A stretch of 64,000 nt of DNA, from the NCBI RefSeq assembly GCF_003048255.1, contig NZ_CP028487.1, forward strand, positions 4,154,001 through 4,218,000, written 5' to 3'. This document shows, piece by piece, positions 18,470-28,062 of the stretch (positions are counted from its first letter, which is position 1; each line of letters begins with the position of its first letter). Both the position numbers and the translations under genes were made by a program. The notes under the pieces are model-generated. The model worked only from the letters and a program-made list of their open reading frames with translations. It ran no database searches and was not told the DNA's origin. This stretch comes from Yersinia massiliensis. GTDB taxonomy: Bacteria > Pseudomonadota > Gammaproteobacteria > Enterobacterales > Enterobacteriaceae.

Positions 18470-19870
18470 ATGAAGAAGATGAAATGGGCTGTTATATCAG
18501 GAGATGGTCTCCCAACCAGTGGACTGCTCACTATTTTTAGAAATGTGGTAGAAATTGCCATGAAAAAAAATACCATTGTGAATGAGATACCTGCCGATCT
18601 TGGATTTTCTTGGCGGCCGGACAAGAAATACTTTTTTCCCGCTGGCAGCCAAAAATCACACTATCCCATCTGGATGAAAGTCAGCACCATCCAGCGACCA
18701 TCAACCTGTAGTGATATTTATGCAGACAAACTTTTAAATATTCGACATCAAGTTTCACAATATGATTCATTAACCGATACTGAAGTGAATGAAATAGAAG
18801 CAGAGATAGCGTCAATCGCTGATGAGTATGAAACATATTTCATTAATTGGTTTGAGCAAAATGCGATTGATTGGGTTTTTTGCTTAAATCTAACCTTATC
18901 TGATGCAACACCAGTCACGCTCGCCCTTCACCGTGCTGCAAAAAAATATTGGGGGAGTAAGGAGAGCGGAGGCGTCATTTTTTGGGATCATGACCTCTTT
19001 GGAAGTTATGCCATTTATGAAAATGAAGATAGGTTATATCCTCAATCACCAAATTCCTTAACCCCGATACCACAGGATAATCCCTATACTCAATGGATAG
19101 TGGCTTCCGAAGCGCTGGCTGATGAATGCAAAGACTACCCAACAAAAAGTAATCCGCTTGTTATCCCCAATATTTTGCCTGAAATTGAGCGTCCTGATTT
19201 CAGAGAGAGACATGCTGCATTCTTAAGCCAGCATCATATACCAACAGGCTCAACGGTTATTCTTGTTCCTGTTAGAGTATTCAGAGTCAAAGGTATCGAA
19301 ATATCAATAAGTGTATTCAATGAATTATTAAATATTTATAGCGAGAAATCATTATGCAAACCGAAATTATTGATATTTGGTAATATGAATGAAGATCCTG
19401 AATATGCATCTGAATTGATGGAACAAGTAGAGTTTCTTAAGTTACATGATGACCTTATTTTTTTAGATGAAGTTCCGCTGCAAACCTATCAGGACGAAGA
19501 GAACAGATGGCATTTAGATGAGATTGATTTACTCATTATTTGTCATGCTTTATCGGGTGCCATTTTATTCACCCCCAATGTCGACAATGTCGAAAGTGTC
19601 GGTTTAGGCCCAGCCCTTGCCGCTATTGCCGGTGTTCCTTGCGCCGTGACACCCTATTCTGCCTTTACTGAGTTTTATGGCCATGAATACCATCATATAA
19701 AAGTGCTACAAGATCACCCGCGGGACGCAGCACAACAATTATTTGAGTCGATGTGTTGCCATGCTGTGGGTGATGAAAATCTCAAAACATTATTAGCGAA
19801 TAATAAGCTATTAGTGCAAAAAAGATTCCCTCAAACTCCTTGGGAGAAATTTATCAGCCGATTGCAATAA
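18470..19870 (+). CDS. GT-B-type glycosyltransferase
   Basis: A 466-residue cytoplasmic protein with the features of a GT4-like glycosyltransferase. The C-terminal nucleotide-sugar domain starts at about residue 245 with VILVPVRVFRVKGIEISI, the equivalent of the R-x-x-x-KG motif, and includes a VESVGLGPALAAIAGVP segment at about 370-388 that parallels the EGFGLxxLEAMAxG motif. The N-terminal half opens with a beta-strand and SGDGLPTSG. A good AGGAG site precedes the ATG 14 bp after the transporter gene. Sugar donor and acceptor are unknown; assignment to GT4 is tentative. Confidence 0.68.
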   Translation: MKKMKWAVISGDGLPTSGLLTIFRNVVEIAMKKNTIVNEIPADLGFSWRPDKKYFFPAGSQKSHYPIWMKVSTIQRPSTCSDIYADKLLNIRHQVSQYDSLTDTEVNEIEAEIASIADEYETYFINWFEQNAIDWVFCLNLTLSDATPVTLALHRAAKKYWGSKESGGVIFWDHDLFGSYAIYENEDRLYPQSPNSLTPIPQDNPYTQWIVASEALADECKDYPTKSNPLVIPNILPEIERPDFRERHAAFLSQHHIPTGSTVILVPVRVFRVKGIEISISVFNELLNIYSEKSLCKPKLLIFGNMNEDPEYASELMEQVEFLKLHDDLIFLDEVPLQTYQDEENRWHLDEIDLLIICHALSGAILFTPNVDNVESVGLGPALAAIAGVPCAVTPYSAFTEFYGHEYHHIKVLQDHPRDAAQQLFESMCCHAVGDENLKTLLANNKLLVQKRFPQTPWEKFISRLQ

Positions 19871-19941
19871 TACTTTGACACTTAATTAAAAAAACAACAC
19901 TCACTTAACAATAATGAGTTTTTGCTATTAAAGGATATAAA

Positions 19942-21444
19942 ATGAATATTACTGTTGCTAATACAACATATCATCAAGACCATATCCCCACTGATATTAA
20001 TATTCTTATTCTAGGTGCTGGAATGTCTGGTTTAGAACTTGCCAAAAATTTAAGCCAACGAGACGCTAAGAACGTTGTTGTAATTGACGTGGGGCCAACT
20101 GATGACTGCTGTCATATCAATGCAGGAGAGGAATTTCAGTATGCTGATAAATTTTGGAAGAATGAAGAATACGATCGATATGCTTATCGGCCGTGGCATT
20201 CGTTAAGTGAACCTCATTTTTCAAAAGGAAGCTGCCTACGGCGAAGAGTCGGCGGCCGATCACTCTATTGGCATGGGGTCATTCTCCCAATAGAGGCTGC
20301 TGCTCTCAAATTTTGGCCTTCACAGATTGTGAGTGATCTCACCGAAACTTGGCAAGGTGGCCCCCCACTTTATTCGCAGGTGCAATCTGAAATATTAGCT
20401 TGGGCCGGAAAGTATCATGACACAAATACCGTATTCAAATTTGCTGGCTTTGAATTTAAAATCACGCCTCAGGCAACACGCAATGTTGATTCGCTTGGCC
20501 GTTGGGAAGCCTATTCGCCCTTATCTTTTTGGCATGAAGCAGAACAAACTAAACATCTTCCCCCCATCATTTCTGGCTATGAAGCTATCTCGTTGATAAC
20601 TCAAAATGGTCACTGCACTGGCGCGAAATTAAGAAATGTAACATCGAATGAAATACATCATGTGTTTGCCAATAAGTGCGTTCTCGCATTAGGCACAATT
20701 GAAAATACACGGTTAGCCGCTCAGGAACTTTATAATACGGGGCATTTGATAGAGAAAAAAATGACGGGTCTTGTGGACCATATCGTTCAGGGTTTTAATG
20801 TGACACTTGAGTTCCAAAAAGTCCCTGTCATGCTCAAAGGATTACTGGAAAATCATCCAGATTCCATCTTCTATAGCCCTAGCCGATCAGGTGAACGATT
20901 CAACTTATTCTTTACCCTTAGCCAATCAAGATTCGGTGTTGAATTAGAAGTGTGGACAATGGGTGAACAGGTTCCTTCGGAAAAAGGCTATATCAAGGTA
21001 GTAGAATATGATGATGTTGCTCCATTACTCATTTCGTGCACTTTGAGTCATGAAGACAATGAGTTAATCCACAGAGAGCAAGATGAACTTAACTTATTTT
21101 GGTATAAATTATGCCAACAAATAAAAATCCCCTTCTCACCTTTAGCCTTTGATGGCGGATTCAGTGTCCATGCCCGAACCATGGGCGATGTGTATTATGA
21201 ATTTCATTCTCCTTCAAGAACCGTTAACTATCATGTCCCGGTGACATGGATAAGCCCATTAGGGACAGAAAACCATGAAAGTAGCACGCTGCCTTTAGGG
21301 GAAATTCTGGATGAACAACACCAATTCAATGATATCAATAATCTCTATGCTGTTGGCCCGAGTGCATTCCCGCGCCCCGGTGCGGCGAACCCGTCGTTAA
21401 CCACACTCGCACTTTCACGTCGACTCGCTGCCATTTTAAGTTAA
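19942..21444 (+). CDS. GMC-family FAD-dependent oxidoreductase
   Basis: Flavoprotein dehydrogenase of the glucose-methanol-choline family, 500 residues. The FAD-binding dinucleotide motif GAGMSG is at 25-30, the family's second motif appears as RRVGGRSLYWHG near 105, and the C-terminal GMC signature AVGPSAFPRPGAANPSLTT is near 470-488. GMC enzymes oxidise alcohols; in aminoglycoside pathways related enzymes (for example TobQ and NeoG) oxidise a sugar 6'-hydroxyl to an aldehyde before transamination. No aminotransferase is present here, so the product may stay a carbonyl. It follows the glycosyltransferase by 71 bp with an AAAGGAT site. Confidence 0.8.
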   Translation: MNITVANTTYHQDHIPTDINILILGAGMSGLELAKNLSQRDAKNVVVIDVGPTDDCCHINAGEEFQYADKFWKNEEYDRYAYRPWHSLSEPHFSKGSCLRRRVGGRSLYWHGVILPIEAAALKFWPSQIVSDLTETWQGGPPLYSQVQSEILAWAGKYHDTNTVFKFAGFEFKITPQATRNVDSLGRWEAYSPLSFWHEAEQTKHLPPIISGYEAISLITQNGHCTGAKLRNVTSNEIHHVFANKCVLALGTIENTRLAAQELYNTGHLIEKKMTGLVDHIVQGFNVTLEFQKVPVMLKGLLENHPDSIFYSPSRSGERFNLFFTLSQSRFGVELEVWTMGEQVPSEKGYIKVVEYDDVAPLLISCTLSHEDNELIHREQDELNLFWYKLCQQIKIPFSPLAFDGGFSVHARTMGDVYYEFHSPSRTVNYHVPVTWISPLGTENHESSTLPLGEILDEQHQFNDINNLYAVGPSAFPRPGAANPSLTTLALSRRLAAILS

Positions 21445-21470
21445 TGCAATAATAAATAAGGATATTCATT

Positions 21471-23201
21471 ATGTGCAAATCTATCTACATTCTTGGTACT
21501 GCTTTATCCCATGATGGTTCAACCTGCTTAATGAAAGACGGTGAGATTATTGTCGCCATTGAAAAAGAAAGATTATCCAGAATAAAACATGACGGATTTA
21601 ATGATAATGACACTATTCAATACTGTTTAGATGCGGCAGGTATTGGGTACCAAGATCTCTCACTGATCGTCGAACAGAACTCATTTAGCCCATTATTCAG
21701 TGAACAATTAACACAGCGGAAAAATAGAGTCTTACCCCCCATGGTCCCTGTTGTGAGCATTTCACATCATTTGGCCCATGCCTACAGTGCGGTGGGAACA
21801 TCACCTTTTGATAATATGGGCGTCGTGGTTATCGATGGGCATGGTGGTAGCTTGGATAGCTGCAATGACCTTGTTGATAATATCGACGGTGCAAACAAGA
21901 TTAATATTCATCAGCGCTACCGTTACTGGGAAACCTGTAGCTACTATGTTTACCAAAATGGCAGCATGAAGCCCATATTCAAAGACTTCTCCCGCTGGGT
22001 AAATAGGAAGAATAGGCGTAACTTTCCCGTGTCGACGTGGGAAATAGAGAACTCTCTGGGCGAGTTTTATGAAGGTATCGCGCTGTATATTTTTGGTGAA
22101 CTCGATTGCGCGGGTAAATTGATGGGGCTGGCGCCTTATGGGCGGCCTGATGTGATTGATTGGGATCCGTTCTATTTCGATGCCGGTAAAGTGGTACTTC
22201 GTAATGAATGGTGGGCAAGTATTGATCCGCTGCTCAATACTAATCCGAGGCACTTTAAAGATAACTTCCAATATTATTCCGATATCGCCTATTGGGCGCA
22301 ATCCAAGCTTGAGGAGGCATTGTCATATCTGTTTAATTATTATTATCAGCTTCATCCGATGAAAAACTTTGCCTATGCCGGCGGTGTTGCCTTAAATGCC
22401 ACAGCTAATGAGAAACTGATTCACGGATGCGAGTTTGAAAATCTCTATATTCAACCTGCGGCAGGGGACAATGGTCTTTCTATTGGTTGTTGCTATTACG
22501 GCTGGTTAGAGGTACTGAAGAAAGAGCGCGTCAAGCATTCAGGTTCAACCTATTTTGGTCAACATTATGATGACGCCCAGATAGCCCAAGAACTTGAGCA
22601 ATACACCGAGAGCATTGAGTACAGTTACTATGATGACGTTGAAACCCTCGCGGCAAAATCCATCGCATCAGGCAATGTTATTGGCTGGTTTCAAGGAGGG
22701 GCAGAATTTGGGCCTCGGGCTTTAGGTAACAGAAGCATTTTGGCTGACCCACGTCATCCCGCCATGAGAGATCATATTAATGCCGATGTGAAGTATCGAG
22801 AGGATTTTCGGCCTTTTGCCCCTGCGGTTTTACACGAAAAAGCGCGTGACTATTTCGAGATAGATCATGACAGCGACTACATGCTTTTTATTGCGCAGGT
22901 CAAAGAACAATATCGTGCAGACTTACCCGCCATTGTCCATGTTGATGGCAGTGCACGCGTGCAAACCGTTAAAAAAGAAATGAATACTAAATTCCATCGC
23001 TTGTTAACATCCTTTTTTGAACAAACGAAGATGCCAATTCTGCTTAATACCTCATTGAATATCAAAGGAATGCCAATAGTTGAAACACCTAGCGATGCCA
23101 TCAAGCTATTTTTAAGCTGCGGATTAGATCTTTTGTTTATCAATCACTATAGGATAACCAAAAAAGCACCGCTTAATCACGTTGAGAGAGTATCGATATA
23201 A
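21471..23201 (+). CDS. O-carbamoyltransferase, NodU/CmcH/TobZ family
   Basis: Predicted to transfer the carbamoyl group of carbamoyl phosphate, through an adenylated intermediate, to a hydroxyl group. The 576-residue protein has both family domains: an N-terminal Kae1-like domain with SHDGSTCL at 13-20, metal-binding HHLAH at 99-103 and DGHGG at 122-126, and a C-terminal portion with GGAEFGPRALGNRSIL at about 408-423. Relatives act on antibiotics and signals (CmcH on cephalosporins, TobZ on tobramycin, NodU on Nod factors). A carbamoylated small molecule is therefore the probable end product. It starts 26 bp after the GMC gene with an AAGGAT site. Confidence 0.88.
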   Translation: MCKSIYILGTALSHDGSTCLMKDGEIIVAIEKERLSRIKHDGFNDNDTIQYCLDAAGIGYQDLSLIVEQNSFSPLFSEQLTQRKNRVLPPMVPVVSISHHLAHAYSAVGTSPFDNMGVVVIDGHGGSLDSCNDLVDNIDGANKINIHQRYRYWETCSYYVYQNGSMKPIFKDFSRWVNRKNRRNFPVSTWEIENSLGEFYEGIALYIFGELDCAGKLMGLAPYGRPDVIDWDPFYFDAGKVVLRNEWWASIDPLLNTNPRHFKDNFQYYSDIAYWAQSKLEEALSYLFNYYYQLHPMKNFAYAGGVALNATANEKLIHGCEFENLYIQPAAGDNGLSIGCCYYGWLEVLKKERVKHSGSTYFGQHYDDAQIAQELEQYTESIEYSYYDDVETLAAKSIASGNVIGWFQGGAEFGPRALGNRSILADPRHPAMRDHINADVKYREDFRPFAPAVLHEKARDYFEIDHDSDYMLFIAQVKEQYRADLPAIVHVDGSARVQTVKKEMNTKFHRLLTSFFEQTKMPILLNTSLNIKGMPIVETPSDAIKLFLSCGLDLLFINHYRITKKAPLNHVERVSI

Positions 23202-23291
23202 GTCATGCCGCAATTAATTGTATTACGAGAAATCATATTGCTGGAAATTATCTCGCTATAAATAACATTATTCTCAATATCAGGAGGTTAT

Positions 23292-24665
23292 ATGCCAAGG
23301 AACAGGCTATCAAACGACGAACCCAAAACACTGAAAGTGGGCGTTATTCATCTAGCCACTGAAGGTATTCAACTCTTTGTCGGTGGGGTGGGATCTTTTA
23401 TTCGAGGGCAGATTGAAGCCTTGCCTGAGGTTATTGAGCTATTGGCTGCTCACCACATTATTTTGCAGCCTCATTTTATTGAGATTGCCTGTAGCCGATA
23501 TCATTGTTCTTTTAATGATGAGCGTCGTGCCCATTATATTCGCCACATTCACGCGATGGGTGGATCTTTCTCCACCGTTCCCAATATGACAATGGGAAAC
23601 GGCGCGAATTGTTCTTGGTCCTATGGTGATGCGTTTCTGGGTAATTTGCAGAACTGGCAAATATCCTCTGCCGCTGGCGCAGCAAAAATCATCGATATCT
23701 GCGCAAATTACGATATTACCTTGGCTTTTTGTCATGAGTTGCCCTTCTCATTGACGCCGTTAATTGCACGTCTGCAAGCCGCCATCGAAGGGGTGAACTT
23801 AAAAGTTATTTTTGTTTCTCATGGCACGGCATTTAACCATGAAATGCCATTGCCCAACCCTGAGCGTTTAATGGCGGAATCCTTACCCGTCCATTGGGCC
23901 AAAATTGACACAAATATCAAACTCGGTTTTATCAGCCAATTTATGGCGACTCACTTAGTGGCTCAATATGGCGCTGATCCACAGGGTTTTATTCCGGTAC
24001 TGGCGGGGATAGATATTGACGATCCTTGGTTTCGGCTGCGCAGTGATCAGGTGATAAGCCATACACTGTTAAAATATGGCATACCGCTAGACCGCCCTTT
24101 GGCCATTACTCTGGGAAGGGGAGTACAGTACAAGCGCCACGATTTATTACTCAAAGCGAGCTGCTTGCTGAATAATGATATCCATCCCGTGATTGTCAGT
24201 GACCCTGTTTTACCCGAATTAATACAATTAGCACAATCAACACAATTAGCCAGCCAGCTCGCGAGCCCACCCACCATAATTCACTCATTCGATCGAGAGC
24301 TTATGGCCTGCTTGATTCAATGGCACAACACACGTGTTTGCGTCCTCTCTGCCGAAAACGAACCGAATGGTTTAATACCAATGGAAGCACGTTGGCTAGC
24401 CAGAAAACAGGGAGCTTTGCTAGTGGTTGCCGACTCTGGTGGGTTAAGTGAGCAAGTCACTCCGGGTATTGATGGATTCCGGCATATCGCGGGAGATGCA
24501 GAAAATCTTGCCTGTGTGATACAGCAGATTTGCACATTATCTGACGTAGAAATAAGCCATATTCGTCAAGCGGGCGCGGCATTAATCAAAGCGCGTTATC
24601 AGTGGAAAAATCAAATCATGGCATCTTTGGCCAGTTTGATCCCTGAAATCGCAACCCTTCACTAA
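23292..24665 (+). CDS. GT4-family glycosyltransferase
   Basis: Second glycosyltransferase of the cluster, 457 residues, GT-B fold. The N-terminus has the donor-domain loop GGVGSFIRGQ at about 31-40. The C-terminal domain has ITLGRGVQYKRHDLLLKA at about 270, corresponding to GRxxxxKGxDxLL, and ENEPNGLIPMEARWLARKQGALLVVADSGG at about 353-382, the donor-binding EPxGLxxxEA motif. It resembles glycosyltransferases of aminoglycoside type, but the donor is unknown. An AGGAGG site precedes the ATG, 90 bp after the carbamoyltransferase. It is convergent with dhaM with only 41 bp between the stops. Confidence 0.78.
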   Translation: MPRNRLSNDEPKTLKVGVIHLATEGIQLFVGGVGSFIRGQIEALPEVIELLAAHHIILQPHFIEIACSRYHCSFNDERRAHYIRHIHAMGGSFSTVPNMTMGNGANCSWSYGDAFLGNLQNWQISSAAGAAKIIDICANYDITLAFCHELPFSLTPLIARLQAAIEGVNLKVIFVSHGTAFNHEMPLPNPERLMAESLPVHWAKIDTNIKLGFISQFMATHLVAQYGADPQGFIPVLAGIDIDDPWFRLRSDQVISHTLLKYGIPLDRPLAITLGRGVQYKRHDLLLKASCLLNNDIHPVIVSDPVLPELIQLAQSTQLASQLASPPTIIHSFDRELMACLIQWHNTRVCVLSAENEPNGLIPMEARWLARKQGALLVVADSGGLSEQVTPGIDGFRHIAGDAENLACVIQQICTLSDVEISHIRQAGAALIKARYQWKNQIMASLASLIPEIATLH

Positions 24666-24706
24666 TACAGGGCTGCGTTTCACACTGATGATGGCGGCGG
24701 TTATTT

Positions 24707-26137
24707 TTACTGGAGCGCCAATATGCCGAGTGCAGTATCCAATGACGCATTTTGCCCATTACGGCTGGCTTCAAGACACCCCATCGCTCCTACTAACATG
24801 GGAATATCCAGCATTTCGGCCAAAATAGCGCTGTGGGACATAATATGCCCTTTGCTTAAACAGATGCCTTTTACCTGCTGGTAGGTTAGCCCAACCATCT
24901 GAGAGGGCAGCAACTCGTCGGCTAGCAATATGATGTCGCTATTCACGGGGAGTGATACCGGCGGTAGCCCGGTCAAATGCCCCAATGTACGATTTAGAAT
25001 GTCGCGAATATCCAGCTCGCGGACACGCAAGTAGTCATCATCTAATGCCAGATAATCGGCCACCATGTTCATCAGTTCGTCTTGCAAAGCAGATTCAGCA
25101 CAGACGAATTGATGCGCAATCCGAGCTTCCATCTCCCGATGTAACTCTTCATCGTTAATCAACATCTCGTGAGCACTGAAAATTGCTGCGGCTCCAGCCC
25201 CTATCTGTTGATCAGCCTGTTGCATCAATTGCTGCAAGTCTTTCGTTGTTTGCGCCAATGCCTGACGTAGACGTTGTTGCTCATGGGTCACTTGCTCAGG
25301 GTTGATGGTTCGAGGTAAATAAACCGGTTTCGCAGGTAACCATTGGAATAGTGGTGCGCTTACGGTACGTCGTGGCACCATCACCCCCGTAAATCCACTG
25401 TCACTGGCCGTGGTCACCGACTCACCAAAGTGTTGCTGAGCCAATTGCATAAAGGCATCCAGCGCCTCGCCCGCTTGCGGACCACTGGCAATCAGACGAA
25501 TGGTATCACCCTTGCGAATTTGCAAAATCGCCAACTGATTCAAGCTGCGCGGATTGACACATTGGCCGTTCTTTTCCAGCAATAAATCCGCCGCGAACGG
25601 AGCTAGCACCTCCACCAATTTCGCCGCTGGCCGCACATGTAAACCATTGGGATTACGCACAACCCAACTGACACTTTGGGCGTCAGGCGGTGATTTAATG
25701 ACTGCGCTACTGATAGGTTCTACAACACTCTCCCCTAACTGAGCCGCTTTAGCCGCCAATGCTCCCATAGCCTCAGCTTTGACATCAGCCAGTGAAGCGC
25801 CTGATGAAGCCGCGACGACGGCAGCCAAGGTGCCTTCAACCAGAGGCGCGGCACAGAGTTGCACAAGATGCGCGATACTCGGATCCAAAAGGTCCAATGC
25901 GGTTTCTGCACTGAGTAATGCACTGCCTAAATCCATCAACACCAGCACGCCTGAAGGCGTATAAACTGACTCAATGGCTTCCATCACTTTAATGGCATCC
26001 GTGCCAATCGGATGATCCGGGTCGTCTACACCAGCGGCCACCGCTAATTGGCAACCTCCTTGTGTCATTTGCTGTGCCAGTTCAGCGACTCCCTGAGCCA
26101 GCAGCGCGCTATGAGAAACTACCACCAGATTGACCAT
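24707..26137 (-). CDS. dhaM: PTS-dependent dihydroxyacetone kinase phosphotransferase DhaM
   Basis: Multiphosphoryl carrier that re-phosphorylates ADP bound to DhaL, passing phosphate from the PTS. The 476-residue protein (E. coli 472) has three domains with their phospho-histidines visible: EIIA-mannose-like with VVSHS (His9), HPr-like with NPNGLHVRP at about 162-170, and an enzyme I N-terminal-like domain with KGHIMSHSAILAEM near 430-443. It is last in the gldA-dhaK-dhaL-dhaM operon. The next gene on the other strand is the end of the inserted cluster. Confidence 0.95.
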   Translation of the reverse strand: MVNLVVVSHSALLAQGVAELAQQMTQGGCQLAVAAGVDDPDHPIGTDAIKVMEAIESVYTPSGVLVLMDLGSALLSAETALDLLDPSIAHLVQLCAAPLVEGTLAAVVAASSGASLADVKAEAMGALAAKAAQLGESVVEPISSAVIKSPPDAQSVSWVVRNPNGLHVRPAAKLVEVLAPFAADLLLEKNGQCVNPRSLNQLAILQIRKGDTIRLIASGPQAGEALDAFMQLAQQHFGESVTTASDSGFTGVMVPRRTVSAPLFQWLPAKPVYLPRTINPEQVTHEQQRLRQALAQTTKDLQQLMQQADQQIGAGAAAIFSAHEMLINDEELHREMEARIAHQFVCAESALQDELMNMVADYLALDDDYLRVRELDIRDILNRTLGHLTGLPPVSLPVNSDIILLADELLPSQMVGLTYQQVKGICLSKGHIMSHSAILAEMLDIPMLVGAMGCLEASRNGQNASLDTALGILALQ

Positions 26138-26170
26138 CTTTCCTCCTGATAAAAATTCGGTTGGACCACA

Positions 26171-26803
26171 TTAGTGGCTGGCAACCTGCCATAGCGCCTG
26201 CATCATCAGCATGGCTGAAGTCGCCCCTGGATCCTGATGACCAATACTGCGTTCGCCAAGATAGCTGGCGCGTCCCTTACGCGCTTGCATGGTGATCGTG
26301 CTCGCCAATGCTTGCTGGGCACGCTCAACCGTTTGCTGCAAAGCTTCCACCAGCGGCACACCTTGCTGATTTGCTTGCTCCAATTGCGCGACCACCGCCC
26401 ACCAAACATCGCACATGGTTTTATCGCCCGGTTCTGCTTTACCGCGCATCACGACCCCGTCAACGCCATCTTTGAACATCTGGCATACGGCGGGGAGATC
26501 CAAACTCTGCTTGGCATTGGTGCTTTGTGCCGCGCGAATAAAGAAGGTGCCGAACAACGGGCCACTGGCCCCGCCAACACTAGAAAGCAGGGTCATGCCG
26601 GTATTTTTCAGAATGAAACCGATGTCTTTATCGGCAAAAGTGGGCAATTTCTCGACCACTTTATTAAAGCCACGATTCATATTCAGACCGTGGTCGCCGT
26701 CACCGATATCGGTATCCAACTGCGTCAGAAAATCGCGTTGTTCGCTAAAAACCTCAGCACAAAGCTGTAACCAACTGACAATTTGTTGTTTGGTGAGTCC
26801 CAT
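26171..26803 (-). CDS. dhaL: Dihydroxyacetone kinase ADP-binding subunit DhaL
   Basis: Subunit that holds ADP/ATP and phosphorylates dihydroxyacetone bound to DhaK. The 210-residue length equals E. coli DhaL. The Mg-nucleotide binding aspartates are in DTDIGDGDHG at about residues 29-38, followed by an all-helical barrel with SSVGGASGPLFGT at about 74-86. DhaL also signals to DhaR. It is 33 bp upstream of dhaM. Confidence 0.95.
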   Translation of the reverse strand: MGLTKQQIVSWLQLCAEVFSEQRDFLTQLDTDIGDGDHGLNMNRGFNKVVEKLPTFADKDIGFILKNTGMTLLSSVGGASGPLFGTFFIRAAQSTNAKQSLDLPAVCQMFKDGVDGVVMRGKAEPGDKTMCDVWWAVVAQLEQANQQGVPLVEALQQTVERAQQALASTITMQARKGRASYLGERSIGHQDPGATSAMLMMQALWQVASH

Positions 26804-26897
26804 GATTTTCTCCAGGCACAGGGTTGTGTTACCAATACGTTTTATCTGTACGTTTTATCTCTAAAACAGGCCAACTGATTCTCTCTAGCCTTGGCTA

Positions 26898-27962
26898 TCA
26901 ATGGCTAAAAGCGGGTGTATTCACCGGTGCATCCCACAGTGATAACAGCTCATCGTCAACTTTGAGCATCGTGATCGATATCCCCTGCATATCCAGCGAC
27001 GTGCAATAGCTGCCAATCAGTTTGCGTTCAATGGTCAAACCAAAATCGGCACAACAGGCTGATAAGCGATGCCAAACACCGTACAACTCTGATAGCGGGG
27101 TGGACCCTAAGTTATTCACCAGAACAATGACCCGATCGCCTTTCGCCAATGGCTGCTTGGCTTGACGTGTTTCACTCCAATCACCGGCTTGTCTATCCCA
27201 GTGACGTAATGTGCGCTGATAGCTCCCGTGCTCAATCAGGGTGTGGAACATGGCATCAACAGTGTCATTTAACGAGGTGAATGGCCGCCGCTCAATCCCA
27301 GGTTCGCCATGAATCCCCACGCCAAATTCCATCTCATTTTCAGCCAACGTGAATGAAGGTTTTCCTGCTGCGGGTACCGTGCAAGCCCCCAGTGCTATCC
27401 CGATAGAATGCCCCTGATTATTGATTTTCTCACCGAGGGCAGCACAATCGTCCAGCGAATCACCACGGGCCGCCGCTGCACCGAGTAATTTCTCGATAAT
27501 GACCGTATTCGCCACCCCACGCCGCCCTGCGGTGTAGAGGCTATCTTTAACCGCCACATCGTCGTCAATCACCAATGTTGCGACGGCTGTCCCTTCGGCA
27601 TGCAGCAGTTCTGCGGCAGTTTCAAAGTTAAGGATATCGCCGGTGTAGTTCTTAATCAGCATGAGTACCCCCTCTCCGCCATCAATGGCTTGGCCGCACT
27701 CGAACATCTGATCAGGTGTCGGCGAGGTGAAAATCTCACCGGGGCAAGCACCGTCTAACATCCCTTCGCCGATAAAGCCACAATGCATCGGCTCATGACC
27801 GCTGCCGCCACCGGACATCAAAGCGACTTTGCCTTTAACGGGGGCATCTGCCCGAGTAATAAAAAGCGGTTCCTGATGTAATTTCAGCTCAGGATGGGCT
27901 TCAACCAGCCCCTGAATTTGTTCCTGTAACACACTCTCTACGCTATTAATTAATTTTTTCAT
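26898..27962 (-). CDS. dhaK: Dihydroxyacetone kinase substrate-binding subunit DhaK
   Basis: Binds dihydroxyacetone covalently as a hemiaminal on a histidine. The 354-residue protein (E. coli 356) has GGGSGHEPMHCGFIG at about 51-65 and the catalytic-histidine segment FGVGIHGEPGIERR at about 212-225. With DhaL and DhaM it converts dihydroxyacetone to dihydroxyacetone phosphate at the expense of PEP. It lies 100 bp downstream of gldA and 94 bp upstream of dhaL. Confidence 0.95.
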   Translation of the reverse strand: MKKLINSVESVLQEQIQGLVEAHPELKLHQEPLFITRADAPVKGKVALMSGGGSGHEPMHCGFIGEGMLDGACPGEIFTSPTPDQMFECGQAIDGGEGVLMLIKNYTGDILNFETAAELLHAEGTAVATLVIDDDVAVKDSLYTAGRRGVANTVIIEKLLGAAAARGDSLDDCAALGEKINNQGHSIGIALGACTVPAAGKPSFTLAENEMEFGVGIHGEPGIERRPFTSLNDTVDAMFHTLIEHGSYQRTLRHWDRQAGDWSETRQAKQPLAKGDRVIVLVNNLGSTPLSELYGVWHRLSACCADFGLTIERKLIGSYCTSLDMQGISITMLKVDDELLSLWDAPVNTPAFSH

Positions 27963-28062
27963 TTAATGCTCCGCGAAGGGGAATGGCTGGAGAACAGAGT
28001 TGCCGATGATGAAGGCCACCGGCAAACTCAGTCAGTTTTCTCGTCGATCAATCCGTTGCTAA

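Noticed and set aside
16384..24665. Capsule or O-antigen locus
   Set aside because: Two glycosyltransferases and a transporter might suggest it, but there is no flippase, polymerase, chain-length regulator or nucleotide-sugar synthesis gene, and a carbamoyltransferase with a 2OG dioxygenase and MFS exporter fits a small molecule better.
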